64,000 nucleotides of DNA, taken from positions 2,218,501 to 2,282,500 of the forward strand of contig NZ_CP045798.1 of assembly GCF_000746025.2 (NCBI RefSeq), written 5' to 3'. Within the stretch, counting starts at the first letter, position 1. Every line of letters begins with the position of its first letter. The notes under the pieces are model-generated. The model was not told the DNA's origin and searched no databases. It saw only the letters and a program-made list of their open reading frames with translations. Positions 1 through 7,620 of the stretch are shown piece after piece. A program made the position numbers and the translations under genes. This DNA comes from Thermanaerosceptrum fracticalcis (GTDB lineage: Bacteria; Bacillota; Peptococcia; DRI-13).

Positions 1-454
1 ATATTTCTGTTGCCATTCTGATCGTCTGAACTGCAGCCATAAGCTGATCCAGATCAGGAACTTCCTCCGGGTTGCGCCGTTTCAAGAAATCAATAAAGGC
101 TTTTTGCGTGATTGGCTTATTGAAGGCACTCTTCCACTCTTGGAGTTCTAAAGATTCCTGAAAGCGGTAAACAATGGTGTCCTGGGGTCTGTCCTGTACC
201 GATTCATCAACAATAACCTGGACCTGCTTTTCATCATAGAAAATAATTGTGTTCCTGGGATTGGGTTTGCCACTGCTATCAACTGTTAAATGCTTAAGTA
301 GATCAATTACGGCTTGAGCAGAACCAGCAACATAGTTAAAACCTGTGTAATGGAAGCTGTACTCATCTTTTACCTTCTGTTGGCTCTCAATGATATGAAC
401 GGTTGCTTTCTCCTGACCAGGAGCCATATTAACAATTAATTTTTCATTATCCAT
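1..454 (-). CDS. DUF2303 (YfdQ-like) phage protein, 3' end outside window
   Basis: An open frame begins at ATG 454 and runs off the left edge, giving 151 visible residues. An AAAGGTGAG-type ribosome site precedes the ATG. The middle part (FHYTGFNYVAGSAQ, then NTIIFYDEKQVQVIVDES, then LQEWKSAFNKPITQKAFIDFLKRR) resembles DUF2303/YfdQ proteins, found in phage early regions and of unknown function. It is the most downstream gene of a minus-strand run of phage genes that includes a YqaJ recombinase. The family call is from memory of its pattern and is moderate; that it is a real phage-type gene is more certain. Confidence 0.6.
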   Translation of the reverse strand, partial: MDNEKLIVNMAPGQEKATVHIIESQQKVKDEYSFHYTGFNYVAGSAQAVIDLLKHLTVDSSGKPNPRNTIIFYDEKQVQVIVDESVQDRPQDTIVYRFQESLELQEWKSAFNKPITQKAFIDFLKRRNPEEVPDLDQLMAAVQTIRMATEI

Positions 455-485
455 AATTACTCACCTTTCTTAATTTGATTTTGGA

Positions 486-815
486 TTACTCATTGACCGG
501 CTGTTTTCCGGGGAACAGGGAAAGATTGCTTTCCTTCTTCTTAGGTGGGGCTTCAGTTTTAAGCTGAAAATCGCTGGTCATTTGGGCATAATGGACCTTC
601 TTAACCTTGGGCAAAGACTTTGACATTGAGTAATTTATCCAGATCATTTGCCCTTCGTCTTTTCTTTGAAAGTCCAGTTTAATTGTGATACTGCCTGTTT
701 GTCCTGCCTTTAAAGCCGCTATTACCTCGGGGTAATGGCGCTGGAAGTCTGCCTCTAGCTCTCCACGGCAGACATTGGCGAGGGATAGATTTTGTACAAG
801 CTCCTCGAATCCCAA
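486..815 (-). CDS. hypothetical phage protein
   Basis: A 109-residue frame starting with TTG at 815, with AGGAGTG about nine bases upstream. It is hydrophilic, with no signal peptide or membrane segment. The N-terminus (FEELVQNLSLANVCRGELEADFQRHYPEVIAAL) looks helical, and the rest has alternating beta-type stretches. I do not recognise a named family. It lies 31 bases upstream of the DUF2303-like gene and 16 bases downstream of a winged-helix gene, so it is part of the phage early operon. Confidence 0.6.
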   Translation of the reverse strand: MGFEELVQNLSLANVCRGELEADFQRHYPEVIAALKAGQTGSITIKLDFQRKDEGQMIWINYSMSKSLPKVKKVHYAQMTSDFQLKTEAPPKKKESNLSLFPGKQPVNE

Positions 816-831
816 TCTCTCTCACTCCTTT

Positions 832-1122
832 TCAAAGTAACTGCAATATGACCTTCATACCTTCATCACTAAGGTAATACTCCGCACAGGTTTTCCCGGT
901 AACGGTACACTTCCTCTTTCCCTTGACCTCGACAAGGCCCTTTTCTACCAGTTCATTTAAACGTGGATGAACAAAATTACGATCAAAGTAAGGGATAGCC
1001 CCGCTATTAGCCATCTTTTTGGCAAGCTCGTTTGCCGTCAGGGGCAAACCAACAAAAACCAAAGCGGCCAAACACTTTAATTGCATCATCCCGCAGCTTT
1101 CAAGGACCTCATCATAACTCAT
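832..1122 (-). CDS. small winged-helix-like phage protein
   Basis: About 96 residues from ATG 1122 (AAGGAG nine bases upstream). A TTG at 1158 with GGGAGG in front would add 12 residues and cannot be excluded. The pattern QLKCLAALVFVGLPLTANELAKKMANSG, then VHPRLNELVEKGLVEVKGKRKCTVTGKTCAEYYLSDEG, reads as a winged helix: helix-turn-helix followed by a wing with a charged hairpin, as in MarR- or DprA-WH-like domains. Its role in the phage (DNA binding or a small regulator) is inferred only. The 3' end of the YqaJ gene directly abuts it, so translation is probably coupled. Confidence 0.55.
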   Translation of the reverse strand: MSYDEVLESCGMMQLKCLAALVFVGLPLTANELAKKMANSGAIPYFDRNFVHPRLNELVEKGLVEVKGKRKCTVTGKTCAEYYLSDEGMKVILQLL

Positions 1123-1159
1123 TCGCCGCGTCTCCTTAGTAATTGCGGTAATGCCCAAA

Positions 1160-2179
1160 CTATTTCCCTCCCTTCTTCTTCGTAATCCGTAGCACCCGGA
1201 TAGTGGGTTGCGTTACCCATTGGTTATAAAGAACCGGCTCTTTCTTGGCAAACTCATCAAAATCAATACTACGCCTACCTTTTTGGGTCTTATAACTCAC
1301 CTCATAATAATGACCGTCAATTTCGGCGGTATAGCCTTTCTCTGCCGCAGCTATCCTGAGCTTAATCTCCTGGTCCATCTTCTCCTTTTGTTTTTCCAAC
1401 AAACTCAACTGTTCAACAACCTGTGCCCTGGCTTCAAGAAGTCCATACAGATCCGACATGTCCACAGATTCGCCGGCATTTTCCTGAGGATAGAGTTTTT
1501 TAATTACCGCATTGGTAGCTTCTGAACCGTCAGGAGGCGGAACTTCCTTGGCCAGTACATGATTCTTCCAGAAATTTTCCGCAATCTCCAGAAGAACCGT
1601 AAAAAACTGCTCATCGAAAGGTATGTACACATAGACCAGCTTGTACCCCCCGACCAGACAGACTAGCCAGCAATACTTGAGCCCCATCACGCCCATTTCC
1701 CACTGGCACTGGCAGAAGTAATCGTCTGGAACCTTACCGTCTTTCCCGTCCTCTCCTTCCTCCCACTCCCCGGCCAGGAGCCGATCGGCTGTTTTGACCT
1801 CCAGGAGACCATCCCCCAGGGGGTTCTCCGGGTCAATAATCTTAAAGTCAATTTGTGTCCTGGCCCACTCGGGAAGATCCGTATTTCCAAAGATAGCGTT
1901 TTGCCGGATAATTTTCACCGAACGGCCCAGGCGTTTTTGCAGTTCTCCCTCGGCTTTATCCCGAACAAAAGGCTCCAGGTACTTTCCAAGCTCCAAGCGG
2001 ATAGATTCTTCTTTCTCTTCCACCTTGGAAGTCTTTTCAAAATATACCGATATAGCAGACCTCCACTTACTCAAACCCGCTATGGCCCCAATATCGGAAG
2101 CCCCGATCCCCTCTTGCCGGGCTTTGAGCCATTGTTCCTTAGTCATGTCCAGGGTGTTATATATCCTAATTGCACTCAT
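1160..2179 (-). CDS. YqaJ-family viral recombinase (lambda-exonuclease fold)
   Basis: This 339-residue protein has the hallmarks of YqaJ nucleases. EQWLKARQEGIGASDIGAIAGLSKWRSAISVYFEKTS lies near the N-terminus, an acidic residue sits in ARTQIDFKI (about residue 110), and the PD-(D/E)xK-like core GDGLLEVKTA is near residue 125. The Q-x-Q-W-E-M-G-V-M-G motif near 160 is typical of the family. Such enzymes resect dsDNA 5'-3' and pair with a single-strand annealing partner. The start ATG overlaps the stop of the upstream ATPase gene by four bases (ATGA), which indicates coupling. No RecT-type annealase is visible here; it may lie left of the window. Confidence 0.88.
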   Translation of the reverse strand: MSAIRIYNTLDMTKEQWLKARQEGIGASDIGAIAGLSKWRSAISVYFEKTSKVEEKEESIRLELGKYLEPFVRDKAEGELQKRLGRSVKIIRQNAIFGNTDLPEWARTQIDFKIIDPENPLGDGLLEVKTADRLLAGEWEEGEDGKDGKVPDDYFCQCQWEMGVMGLKYCWLVCLVGGYKLVYVYIPFDEQFFTVLLEIAENFWKNHVLAKEVPPPDGSEATNAVIKKLYPQENAGESVDMSDLYGLLEARAQVVEQLSLLEKQKEKMDQEIKLRIAAAEKGYTAEIDGHYYEVSYKTQKGRRSIDFDEFAKKEPVLYNQWVTQPTIRVLRITKKKGGK

Positions 2180-3678
2180 AACGTTTCCACCCTCAATTCC
2201 CCGACGTAATTACCCTCTTCGTCATAGTCGCGTGATATATCGGTGATGAAGTATTGGTATTCATCATCCTTGATCTCGTCATAGACCATTTGCTGCCGTA
2301 CAGGATCCAGGCTTTCAAAACGGTCCAAACAGATAACTTTGAGGGGGCCACAGGTAGCGCGGGCAATGTCGAGAGCAAGGCGAATCTTCCGGGAGTCCGA
2401 CAGATTGCGGATAGGGAGCTTATCAATAGTGACGTTCCCCTCTGCGTCAATGCCCAGGCCCTTAACCGGTAGCTGTATATCTGCCAAAAGTTGTGCGGGC
2501 AGTTCCCTTGCTTTCTGTACAGCTTGATTTAGCCACTCGGCACGGGCCAAAGCTTCCTTGTACTCCCTTTCCACCCGTAACATATCTTTGTAGATGGGAA
2601 TATAGCCCTTCATTTGTTCGGCATCCTGGGCTTGTTCTTCTAGCGGAGAAACGTCTATAGGTTTCTGTTTAATGAGTTTGCGGCAAATGTCGGCCTGTTC
2701 TTTGATCTTGTCCAAGGCAGCAGTAGCTTGTTCCTGGAACCTCGCAATCTCAACCTCACACTCTTTGTCAATATCCTTAATATCCGACCCAGTTTTGATT
2801 TGCAGCTGCACAAGTTCAGCCTGGAGCTCCTCAATCTGTTTCAAAATTTGAGATTTACGTTCCTGGGCTTTGCTCTGAATCCGGTCCTTGCGCCTCTGAG
2901 CTTCGGTTAAAGTAGTAGCTTTAAGGGCTTCCAGCTTGTCTAGGACGGCCTGTTTCTTCTCCTCTTCCTGTTCTAAATACTCCTGGGCCTTTTCAAGACG
3001 CGCGTTGAAATCCCGTGCTTCTGCGACCTCTTTCCAAAGTTCCCCGATATTGACCTTTTCCCAATCCTCGGCAACATATCCAGGAGGCAACTGTTCAAAG
3101 AGTGCATCAATCTGGTTTTTGAGGGCCTTTACTTCCCCGTTGGCAACGTGCCTCTTGTTGTAGTAGTACTTTTCCAGCTCTTTGAGTACCTGGAGCGCAT
3201 GGAGATGAAGATTGACCGGAGCGACTTCGCCAAACCATCCTTTTATCTGATCCTCGTTTACCCTCATAGGAACCAGGGAAAGAAGAATCTCAACCTGTTC
3301 AGAATCCTTCTTTTGGAGAAAATCAACAGGGTTAAACTGAAAGCCCTCGGTCCCTATCAAAGATTTAAGGGTTGTCTCAGGCTTGGGCGCATTGTAACCA
3401 TCCTTAGTGACGGTCACTTTATCGCTGCCCTCTTCCCGCAAAGTCCTTTCCACAGCAAGGCCATTATCTAGCTCAACGTATAAATTGGCCTCATTCTCGC
3501 CGGCCTTCACGTACTTAACCCTGCGTCCTTTGTTGAAGATAACCTTTTCAATTGCTTCCAAAAGTGAAGTTTTTCCGGCTTCATTAGCTCCTTTGATGAT
3601 ATTGATATGCTTTGGCTCAAACTTTAGCTCTTTTATGCCAAGAAAGCCCTTGATTTGCAACTTAGAAATCTTTGTCAT
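2176..3678 (-). CDS. SMC/SbcC-like AAA ATPase of phage recombination module
   Basis: A 500-residue P-loop protein. Walker A is GANEAGKTS at residues 30-38, preceded by the beta-strand start typical of RecF/SbcC/SMC heads. A long central coiled coil rich in Glu, Lys and Gln runs from about 170 to 390 and has no CxxC zinc hook. An ABC-signature-like segment is NLSDSRKIRLALDIA, and the Walker B strand reads VICLDRFESLD, with Arg where most relatives carry Glu. It likely manages DNA ends together with the YqaJ nuclease encoded directly downstream. The ATG at 3678 follows AGGGGTG. Confidence 0.85.
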   Translation of the reverse strand: MTKISKLQIKGFLGIKELKFEPKHINIIKGANEAGKTSLLEAIEKVIFNKGRRVKYVKAGENEANLYVELDNGLAVERTLREEGSDKVTVTKDGYNAPKPETTLKSLIGTEGFQFNPVDFLQKKDSEQVEILLSLVPMRVNEDQIKGWFGEVAPVNLHLHALQVLKELEKYYYNKRHVANGEVKALKNQIDALFEQLPPGYVAEDWEKVNIGELWKEVAEARDFNARLEKAQEYLEQEEEKKQAVLDKLEALKATTLTEAQRRKDRIQSKAQERKSQILKQIEELQAELVQLQIKTGSDIKDIDKECEVEIARFQEQATAALDKIKEQADICRKLIKQKPIDVSPLEEQAQDAEQMKGYIPIYKDMLRVEREYKEALARAEWLNQAVQKARELPAQLLADIQLPVKGLGIDAEGNVTIDKLPIRNLSDSRKIRLALDIARATCGPLKVICLDRFESLDPVRQQMVYDEIKDDEYQYFITDISRDYDEEGNYVGELRVETL

Positions 3679-3727
3679 TTAACACCCCTGCCTTTCATGT
3701 TAAAATGATGATAAATTGTTTCTTGTT

Positions 3728-3756
3728 AGCTGGGTCTTTCAGTGTGAAAGCCCGGC
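3728..3756 (+). terminator. hairpin with plus-strand U tract, antisense to phage operon
   Basis: AGCTGGGTCTTTC pairs imperfectly with GAAAGCCCGGCT around a short loop, and a run of T (CTTTTTCTTTT) follows on the plus strand. On the minus strand, the direction of the flanking genes, no U tract follows. It could stop antisense transcription or act as a leader structure upstream of the ATPase gene. Confidence 0.4.
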
Positions 3757-3820
3757 TTTTTCTTTTGTTTTGCTGGAGTCCTTAACTTGTTGCATTACCT
3801 GTAATACCGGAAGCATTTCT

Positions 3821-4018
3821 TTAACCTTGCAACACATTGGCGGAATAAGGAATCTCCTCACATTTTTCACCCCCTTCCGCATCAAAATCAGTCTTTAGCT
3901 GTTTTTTCTCTTCTTCGAGTAGTTGTTTAACAATGATATTTGCAACCACATCGATAGCAGCTTGCGGATTAGGATGAGGAACTGTAATTACGGTTACACG
4001 CGCTTTTAACTTAGCCAT
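3821..4018 (-). CDS. small hypothetical phage protein
   Basis: Sixty-five residues from ATG 4018, preceded by GAGGAGACAGC (GAGGAG, good spacing). The N-terminal part (MAKLKARVTVITVPHPNP) is beta-like, followed by an amphipathic helix (QAAIDVVANIIVKQLLEEEKKQLK) and a tail with a single Cys. No family is recognised. It is one of several small genes between the Cro-like regulator and the ATPase, in the same direction. Confidence 0.5.
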   Translation of the reverse strand: MAKLKARVTVITVPHPNPQAAIDVVANIIVKQLLEEEKKQLKTDFDAEGGEKCEEIPYSANVLQG

Positions 4019-4154
4019 GCTGTCTCCTCATTACACCGAATGTGCAATAGCCATTCCCTTGACAATGGCCGTGTAGATTTCCTTGAGACGCTTGTTCTGC
4101 TTTCTATCACGACGAGGTTGTCCACTTGATCTCCTCCTTTTATCAGTGCTTAAT

Positions 4155-4379
4155 TTATCTAACTTTTGTAGTCATATCGACTGCATCAAATTCAAAAAAA
4201 ATTTCATCAATTGGGTGTTCGAGGATATCTGATATCTTTTTGGCAGTTTCAATGTCAATTTTTCTCTTCCCTGTTTCAAGTTGGTTATATCCACTGGCAT
4301 ATTTATAACCGAGTAGCTTAGCCATCTCTTCTTGAGAAAAACCCGCTTTTTTGCGTAACTTTCTTAAGTTTTGCAACAC
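4155..4379 (-). CDS. Cro-like XRE-family helix-turn-helix regulator
   Basis: The protein is a single XRE helix-turn-helix domain (LRKLRKKAGFSQEEMAKLLG, then YNQLETGKRKIDIETAKKISDILEHP) with a short acidic tail. A perfect AAGGAGGTGA ribosome site at 4387-4396 points to GTG 4379 (or TTG 4376) as start, which gives the usual compact N-terminus; longer starts at 4403 and 4418 are possible. It is divergent from the CI-like gene at 4540, and the gap holds promoters for both and a palindromic operator. By analogy it is the lytic-side regulator opposing the repressor. Confidence 0.82.
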   Translation of the reverse strand: MLQNLRKLRKKAGFSQEEMAKLLGYKYASGYNQLETGKRKIDIETAKKISDILEHPIDEIFFEFDAVDMTTKVR

Positions 4380-4422
4380 ATCAATCACCTCCTTAGCAGT
4401 CATTTTGTGAACCACCAATTAA

Positions 4423-4451
4423 ATAATATACTCATTCCGTGTATCCGTCAA
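4423..4451 (-). promoter_or_regulatory. sigma-A promoter for the phage early (minus) operon
   Basis: On the minus strand TTGACG (4446-4451) and TATTAT (4423-4428) are separated by exactly 17 bases. It points into the Cro-like gene and lies next to the palindrome at 4459-4473. Confidence 0.65.
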
Positions 4452-4458
4452 TAAAAAA

Positions 4459-4473
4459 TAGTCATTTTGACTA
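4459..4473. promoter_or_regulatory. palindromic operator of the lysogeny switch
   Basis: TAGTCA-TTT-TGACTA is a perfect 6-bp inverted repeat with a 3-base spacer. It lies between the two divergent phage promoters, as expected for a CI/Cro operator. A related half-site-like AGTCATTTTG occurs at 4398-4407. Binding by the encoded repressor is inferred. Confidence 0.6.
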
Positions 4474-4488
4474 CGTAATAAAAAACTA

Positions 4489-4517
4489 TTTTCATGTTCA
4501 CAAATTGTGTATATAAT
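4489..4517 (+). promoter_or_regulatory. promoter for the repressor gene
   Basis: TATAAT at 4512-4517 is a perfect -10. TTTTCA at 4489-4494, 17 bases upstream, is a fair -35. The repressor ATG follows 22 bases after the -10, leaving a very short leader. Confidence 0.5.
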
Positions 4518-4539
4518 GTGGTCAGGAAGGTGGTTGATT

Positions 4540-4935
4540 ATGGTTGCCTTTGGAGAAAGAATAAGAGAGTTAAGAGAAGAGAAAGGTCTAAGCCAAGAAG
4601 AGCTTGGGAAAATACTTAAAGTAGCGAAATCTACTATTTCTCAGTATGAGTTGGGGAAACGCAATCCAGATCCCGAAACATTAGATAACTTGGCTAATAT
4701 CTTAGATTGCAGTGTAGATTACCTACTTGGTCGCACAGATGAACGCCGTCCAGCAGAAAAAGTCATCGAGGAAGCCATATCCGATGACGCGGAATTGCTT
4801 GAATTTTTCCAAGACCTAAAGCAGAGAGATGACCTTCAATTACTTTTCAAACAAGTTAAACCTCTTTCGCAGAACACAATCAAAAGAATAATTAAATACA
4901 TAAAAATGGTTGAAGATGAAGAGTCGCAGGAATAA
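4540..4935 (+). CDS. CI-like XRE-family phage repressor
   Basis: From ATG 4540 (AGGAAGG upstream) the 131-residue protein begins with a classic XRE domain: FGERIRELREEKGLSQEELGKILKVAKSTISQYELGKRNPDPETLDNLANILDCSVDYLLGRTDE. The C-terminal 60 residues are a helical acidic region with no LexA-type protease fold, as in short ICE/phage repressors that are cleaved by an ImmA-type protease. An ImmA/IrrE-like gene follows at 4990, which supports that scheme. Likely role: maintenance of lysogeny by binding the 4459-4473 operator. Confidence 0.85.
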   Translation: MVAFGERIRELREEKGLSQEELGKILKVAKSTISQYELGKRNPDPETLDNLANILDCSVDYLLGRTDERRPAEKVIEEAISDDAELLEFFQDLKQRDDLQLLFKQVKPLSQNTIKRIIKYIKMVEDEESQE

Positions 4936-4938
4936 TAA

Positions 4939-4972
4939 AACCCGCCATCCAGCAGAAGGATAGCGGGTTATT
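4939..4972 (+). terminator. hairpin between repressor and protease genes
   Basis: AACCCGCCATCC pairs with GGATAGCGGGTT (one mismatch) around an AGCAGAA loop, followed by a weak T stretch (TATTTAT). It lies just after the repressor stop and may partly terminate or stabilise that message. Confidence 0.55.
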
Positions 4973-4989
4973 TATCAAGGGAGGAGAAA

Positions 4990-5328
4990 ATGACTTTTGA
5001 CGAGCTTTGTGGCATAGTTCGCGAAAGGATTGAGACAGATTCTTATGCAGCGCTAAATATATATTCCCATGTTGTACCTTTAGGAGGTGAGGTCCTGGCG
5101 TTTGTGTATCGATCAAAGAAAAATAATTTTCATATTTTTGTAAATGAATCGCTATCTATTGAAATACAAAGGAAAGTGTTTATCCATGAACTTTATCACA
5201 TCACTTTTGATATGCCGGAAGTAGGCTATATTCTTGGGGTGGACAAGCAGAGAAGCCCAATGGAAAAAGAGGCGGATATATTTTCAAGAAAAATCGATTT
5301 AAAAGGCAGGGAATATTATGTTTTTTAA
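4990..5328 (+). CDS. ImmA/IrrE-type metallopeptidase
   Basis: A 112-residue protein with the zinc-protease motif HELYH at residues 66-70 (VFIHELYHITFDM) and a downstream Glu in MEKEADIFSR as the probable third ligand. ImmA/IrrE proteases cleave XRE repressors to trigger induction; the repressor is the gene just upstream. GGGAGGAG sits ahead of the ATG. The last 11 bases overlap the start of the next gene. The catalytic motif is visible; the substrate is inferred from context. Confidence 0.85.
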   Translation: MTFDELCGIVRERIETDSYAALNIYSHVVPLGGEVLAFVYRSKKNNFHIFVNESLSIEIQRKVFIHELYHITFDMPEVGYILGVDKQRSPMEKEADIFSRKIDLKGREYYVF

Positions 5329-6100
5329 ACTTAAAAAAGTTACATGGGTATTTCTTATTTTGATAATTATTATAAATACAATACCTATTAATACCGTCGG
5401 AGCTTCATTGGAAAAAGTATTGCTTAAAAAAGTAATGGATACTGACTATAAGGCTATTATTGTTCGTTCTAATGGAGAAATGTATTTAATTGAATATGGC
5501 GTTGGGGTTATATCACTATGGTTATACGAAGGAAGATATATACATATATATTCCCCCGGAATATTTGCAGGAGTTGGTTCAAAAATTATGCTGTTAGACA
5601 AGGATCGGGAAGCACGTATTTGGAATAGCGAATACATAGGTCAAGAAAGTAGTAATAATTCTTCAATAACAACAACGCCGAATAGTTCAATACCCCAAGG
5701 GGAAAACGCGCTCGATATTATCAGGGAAAGAGAAGAAGAAAAAAAGCAACCCTCCGAAATATTAGTAATTATTAATGGAGAACTGATCGATTTTAGAAAT
5801 AAACCCATTATAGAAAACAATCGGCTTCTGGTTCCTTTTAGAGAAATTGGAACTGCTCTTGGGGCCAAAATATATTGGGATGATTCGACAAGAACCGTTT
5901 CTTTAGAATTGGGAGAAAAACGAGTTGTACTTTTTATTGATTCAAAATCTGCGCTTGTAGACGGCAAACTGGTAATGATGGACGTTCCAGCAAGAATTAT
6001 AAATAATGCAACATATATTCCCCTAAGATTTGTTGGCGAATCGCTTGGCGTTAGCGTTAATTGGAACCCAGATTTAAGGAGAGTTGCAATAAGCAAATAA
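5318..6100 (+). CDS. secreted copper-amine-oxidase-N (stalk) domain protein
   Basis: The 260-residue protein starts with a signal peptide (charged MFFKLKK, hydrophobic WVFLILIIIINTIPINTVGA). A unique region of about 100 residues and a Ser/Asn/Thr-rich linker follow. The C-terminal 110 residues form the Cu_amine_oxidN1 domain (VIINGELIDFRNKPIIENNRLLVPFREIGTALGAKIYWDD, then YIPLRFVGESLGVSVNWNPDLRRVAI). That domain is a cell-surface binding or stalk module in Firmicutes; no oxidase catalytic domain is present. It overlaps the protease gene by 11 bases and precedes the integrase, so it is expressed in the lysogen and looks like a prophage cargo gene affecting the cell surface (inference). Confidence 0.8.
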   Translation: MFFKLKKVTWVFLILIIIINTIPINTVGASLEKVLLKKVMDTDYKAIIVRSNGEMYLIEYGVGVISLWLYEGRYIHIYSPGIFAGVGSKIMLLDKDREARIWNSEYIGQESSNNSSITTTPNSSIPQGENALDIIREREEEKKQPSEILVIINGELIDFRNKPIIENNRLLVPFREIGTALGAKIYWDDSTRTVSLELGEKRVVLFIDSKSALVDGKLVMMDVPARIINNATYIPLRFVGESLGVSVNWNPDLRRVAISK

Positions 6101-6118
6101 ATTTATTCGGAGGATACA

Positions 6119-7615
6119 ATGCTTAAAGCAGTAGCCTACGCCAGATATAGCTCAGAAAACCAAAGAGAAGAATCTATATCGGCCCAAATATCCGCTATTC
6201 AAAACTATTGTTTGCAAAAAGGCTATACCCTTGTTGATACATATATCGATGAAGCAAAAACAGCCACCACGGACAGGCGGCCAGCTTTTCAGAAAATGGT
6301 CCAAGATAGCGCCAAGGGGCTTTTCAATATTATCGTCGTCCATAAACGGGATAGAATATTCCGGGACAGGTATGATGCTGCCTTTTACAAACGACAATTA
6401 AAGAAAAACGGGGTAATAATAGAAAGCGTTCTTGAATACCTGGACGATTCCCCAGAGTCCATAATCCTTGAATCTGTTCTGGATGGCATGGCCGAATATT
6501 ATTCAAAAAACTTGGCCAGGGAGGTTAGGAAAGGGATGCTGGAAAACGCCAAAGCTGGTATCCATGTTGGCGGCCGCCCTCCGTATGGATTGCGGGTAAA
6601 TCCAGAGACCCAAAAATATGAAATCGATCCGGATAGATATCGGGCAGTACAAATATATTTTGAAAGCGTAGCAAAGGGAATAAGTTTGAATAAAATCGCT
6701 CAAATATTGAATGAACTAGGATACCGCACACAAGAAGGAAGGAAATTTACTAAAAACAGCTTTGATGGTTGGGCGAATAACCGCAAGTATATTGGAGAAT
6801 ATACCTGGGATGTATCATCTTCTAAAAATGAAGATAACAGAAGGAATAATCATAAAAATAAGCCGTCAGAAGAATGGATAGTTATCCCCGGAGCTATCCC
6901 GCCTATAATTTCCAAGGAACTGTTCGAAAAAGTTAATGAAATGATGAAAGAAAGGAGACATAAAGGGGCAAAGATGAAAGCGAAAGTTAATTATTTGTTG
7001 AGCGGGAAAGTATACTGTGGACACTGTGAAAAGCCATACAACGGATGTGCTTTTAAAAGCAAAGACAATTATTATACTTATTACGCCTGTAACGGAAAAT
7101 GCGGCAACAGGAAAATCCAAAAAGAATATCTCGAGGAGCTGGTAATAAAAAATCTCATCGAGACATGCTTTGCGCCAGAAGCCATGCGCGATATCGCCCA
7201 AAGAGTCCAAGAACTATATCAGGAAAAATACAATAATATCGAAAATGAACTAAAACCGATAAAAAAAGAACTAGATAATCTAAACAAACAGATTGATGCC
7301 TGGACCTATAATTTGGGCAAGGGAATTGACAATGTGCTGCTTCCCAAAATCCAGGAAGCCATCAACAGGAAAGAAGCCCTTGAATATGAACTGAAGAAAG
7401 CCTTAATAGTCAAGGCAATGCCGGAAATAGATGAAATGAAAATTATTGAAGTAATGGAAAATAAAAAAGACCTGCTCTTCTCCGATAATGACGAAGATAG
7501 AAAGCAGATCATTCAAGAATTTGTTGACAAAGTTATTGTGAAACATTCAGATGGTGGCGAATTTGACATCACCTTGAATGTTAGGGTTTTTAATGGTGGA
7601 GGTGAGGGGAGTTGA
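6119..7615 (+). CDS. large serine recombinase (phage integrase)
   Basis: A 498-residue large serine integrase. The resolvase domain at 1-150 carries the nucleophile motif YARYSSENQ (Ser11) and the conserved arginines of VVHKRDRIFRDRYD. A recombinase domain follows (HVGGRPPYGLRVNPETQKYEID, near 150-270). The zinc beta-ribbon has CGHC and a second Cys pair near 300-335, and a coiled coil occupies about 355-430. GGAGG precedes ATG 6119. Its last codons (GGGEGS and stop) are read from bases that are also the 3' end of ssrA on the other strand. This places it at the element boundary, in the position expected for an integrase next to its att site. Confidence 0.92.
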   Translation: MLKAVAYARYSSENQREESISAQISAIQNYCLQKGYTLVDTYIDEAKTATTDRRPAFQKMVQDSAKGLFNIIVVHKRDRIFRDRYDAAFYKRQLKKNGVIIESVLEYLDDSPESIILESVLDGMAEYYSKNLAREVRKGMLENAKAGIHVGGRPPYGLRVNPETQKYEIDPDRYRAVQIYFESVAKGISLNKIAQILNELGYRTQEGRKFTKNSFDGWANNRKYIGEYTWDVSSSKNEDNRRNNHKNKPSEEWIVIPGAIPPIISKELFEKVNEMMKERRHKGAKMKAKVNYLLSGKVYCGHCEKPYNGCAFKSKDNYYTYYACNGKCGNRKIQKEYLEELVIKNLIETCFAPEAMRDIAQRVQELYQEKYNNIENELKPIKKELDNLNKQIDAWTYNLGKGIDNVLLPKIQEAINRKEALEYELKKALIVKAMPEIDEMKIIEVMENKKDLLFSDNDEDRKQIIQEFVDKVIVKHSDGGEFDITLNVRVFNGGGEGS

Positions 7616-7620
7616 ACCCC
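7594..7620. other. probable attachment site (att) in the ssrA 3' end
   Basis: The element's integrase gene ends inside the tmRNA acceptor/T-arm sequence. The gene content switches here from phage to conserved host genes (ssrA-smpB-rnr). ssrA is a well-known integration target. The exact crossover bases cannot be fixed without the other junction, which is outside the window. Confidence 0.6.

Noticed and set aside
1794-2246. 150-codon plus-strand open frame over the YqaJ gene
   Set aside because: Shadow of the YqaJ and ATPase coding frames; no ribosome site, and the product has low-complexity Ser/Arg composition.
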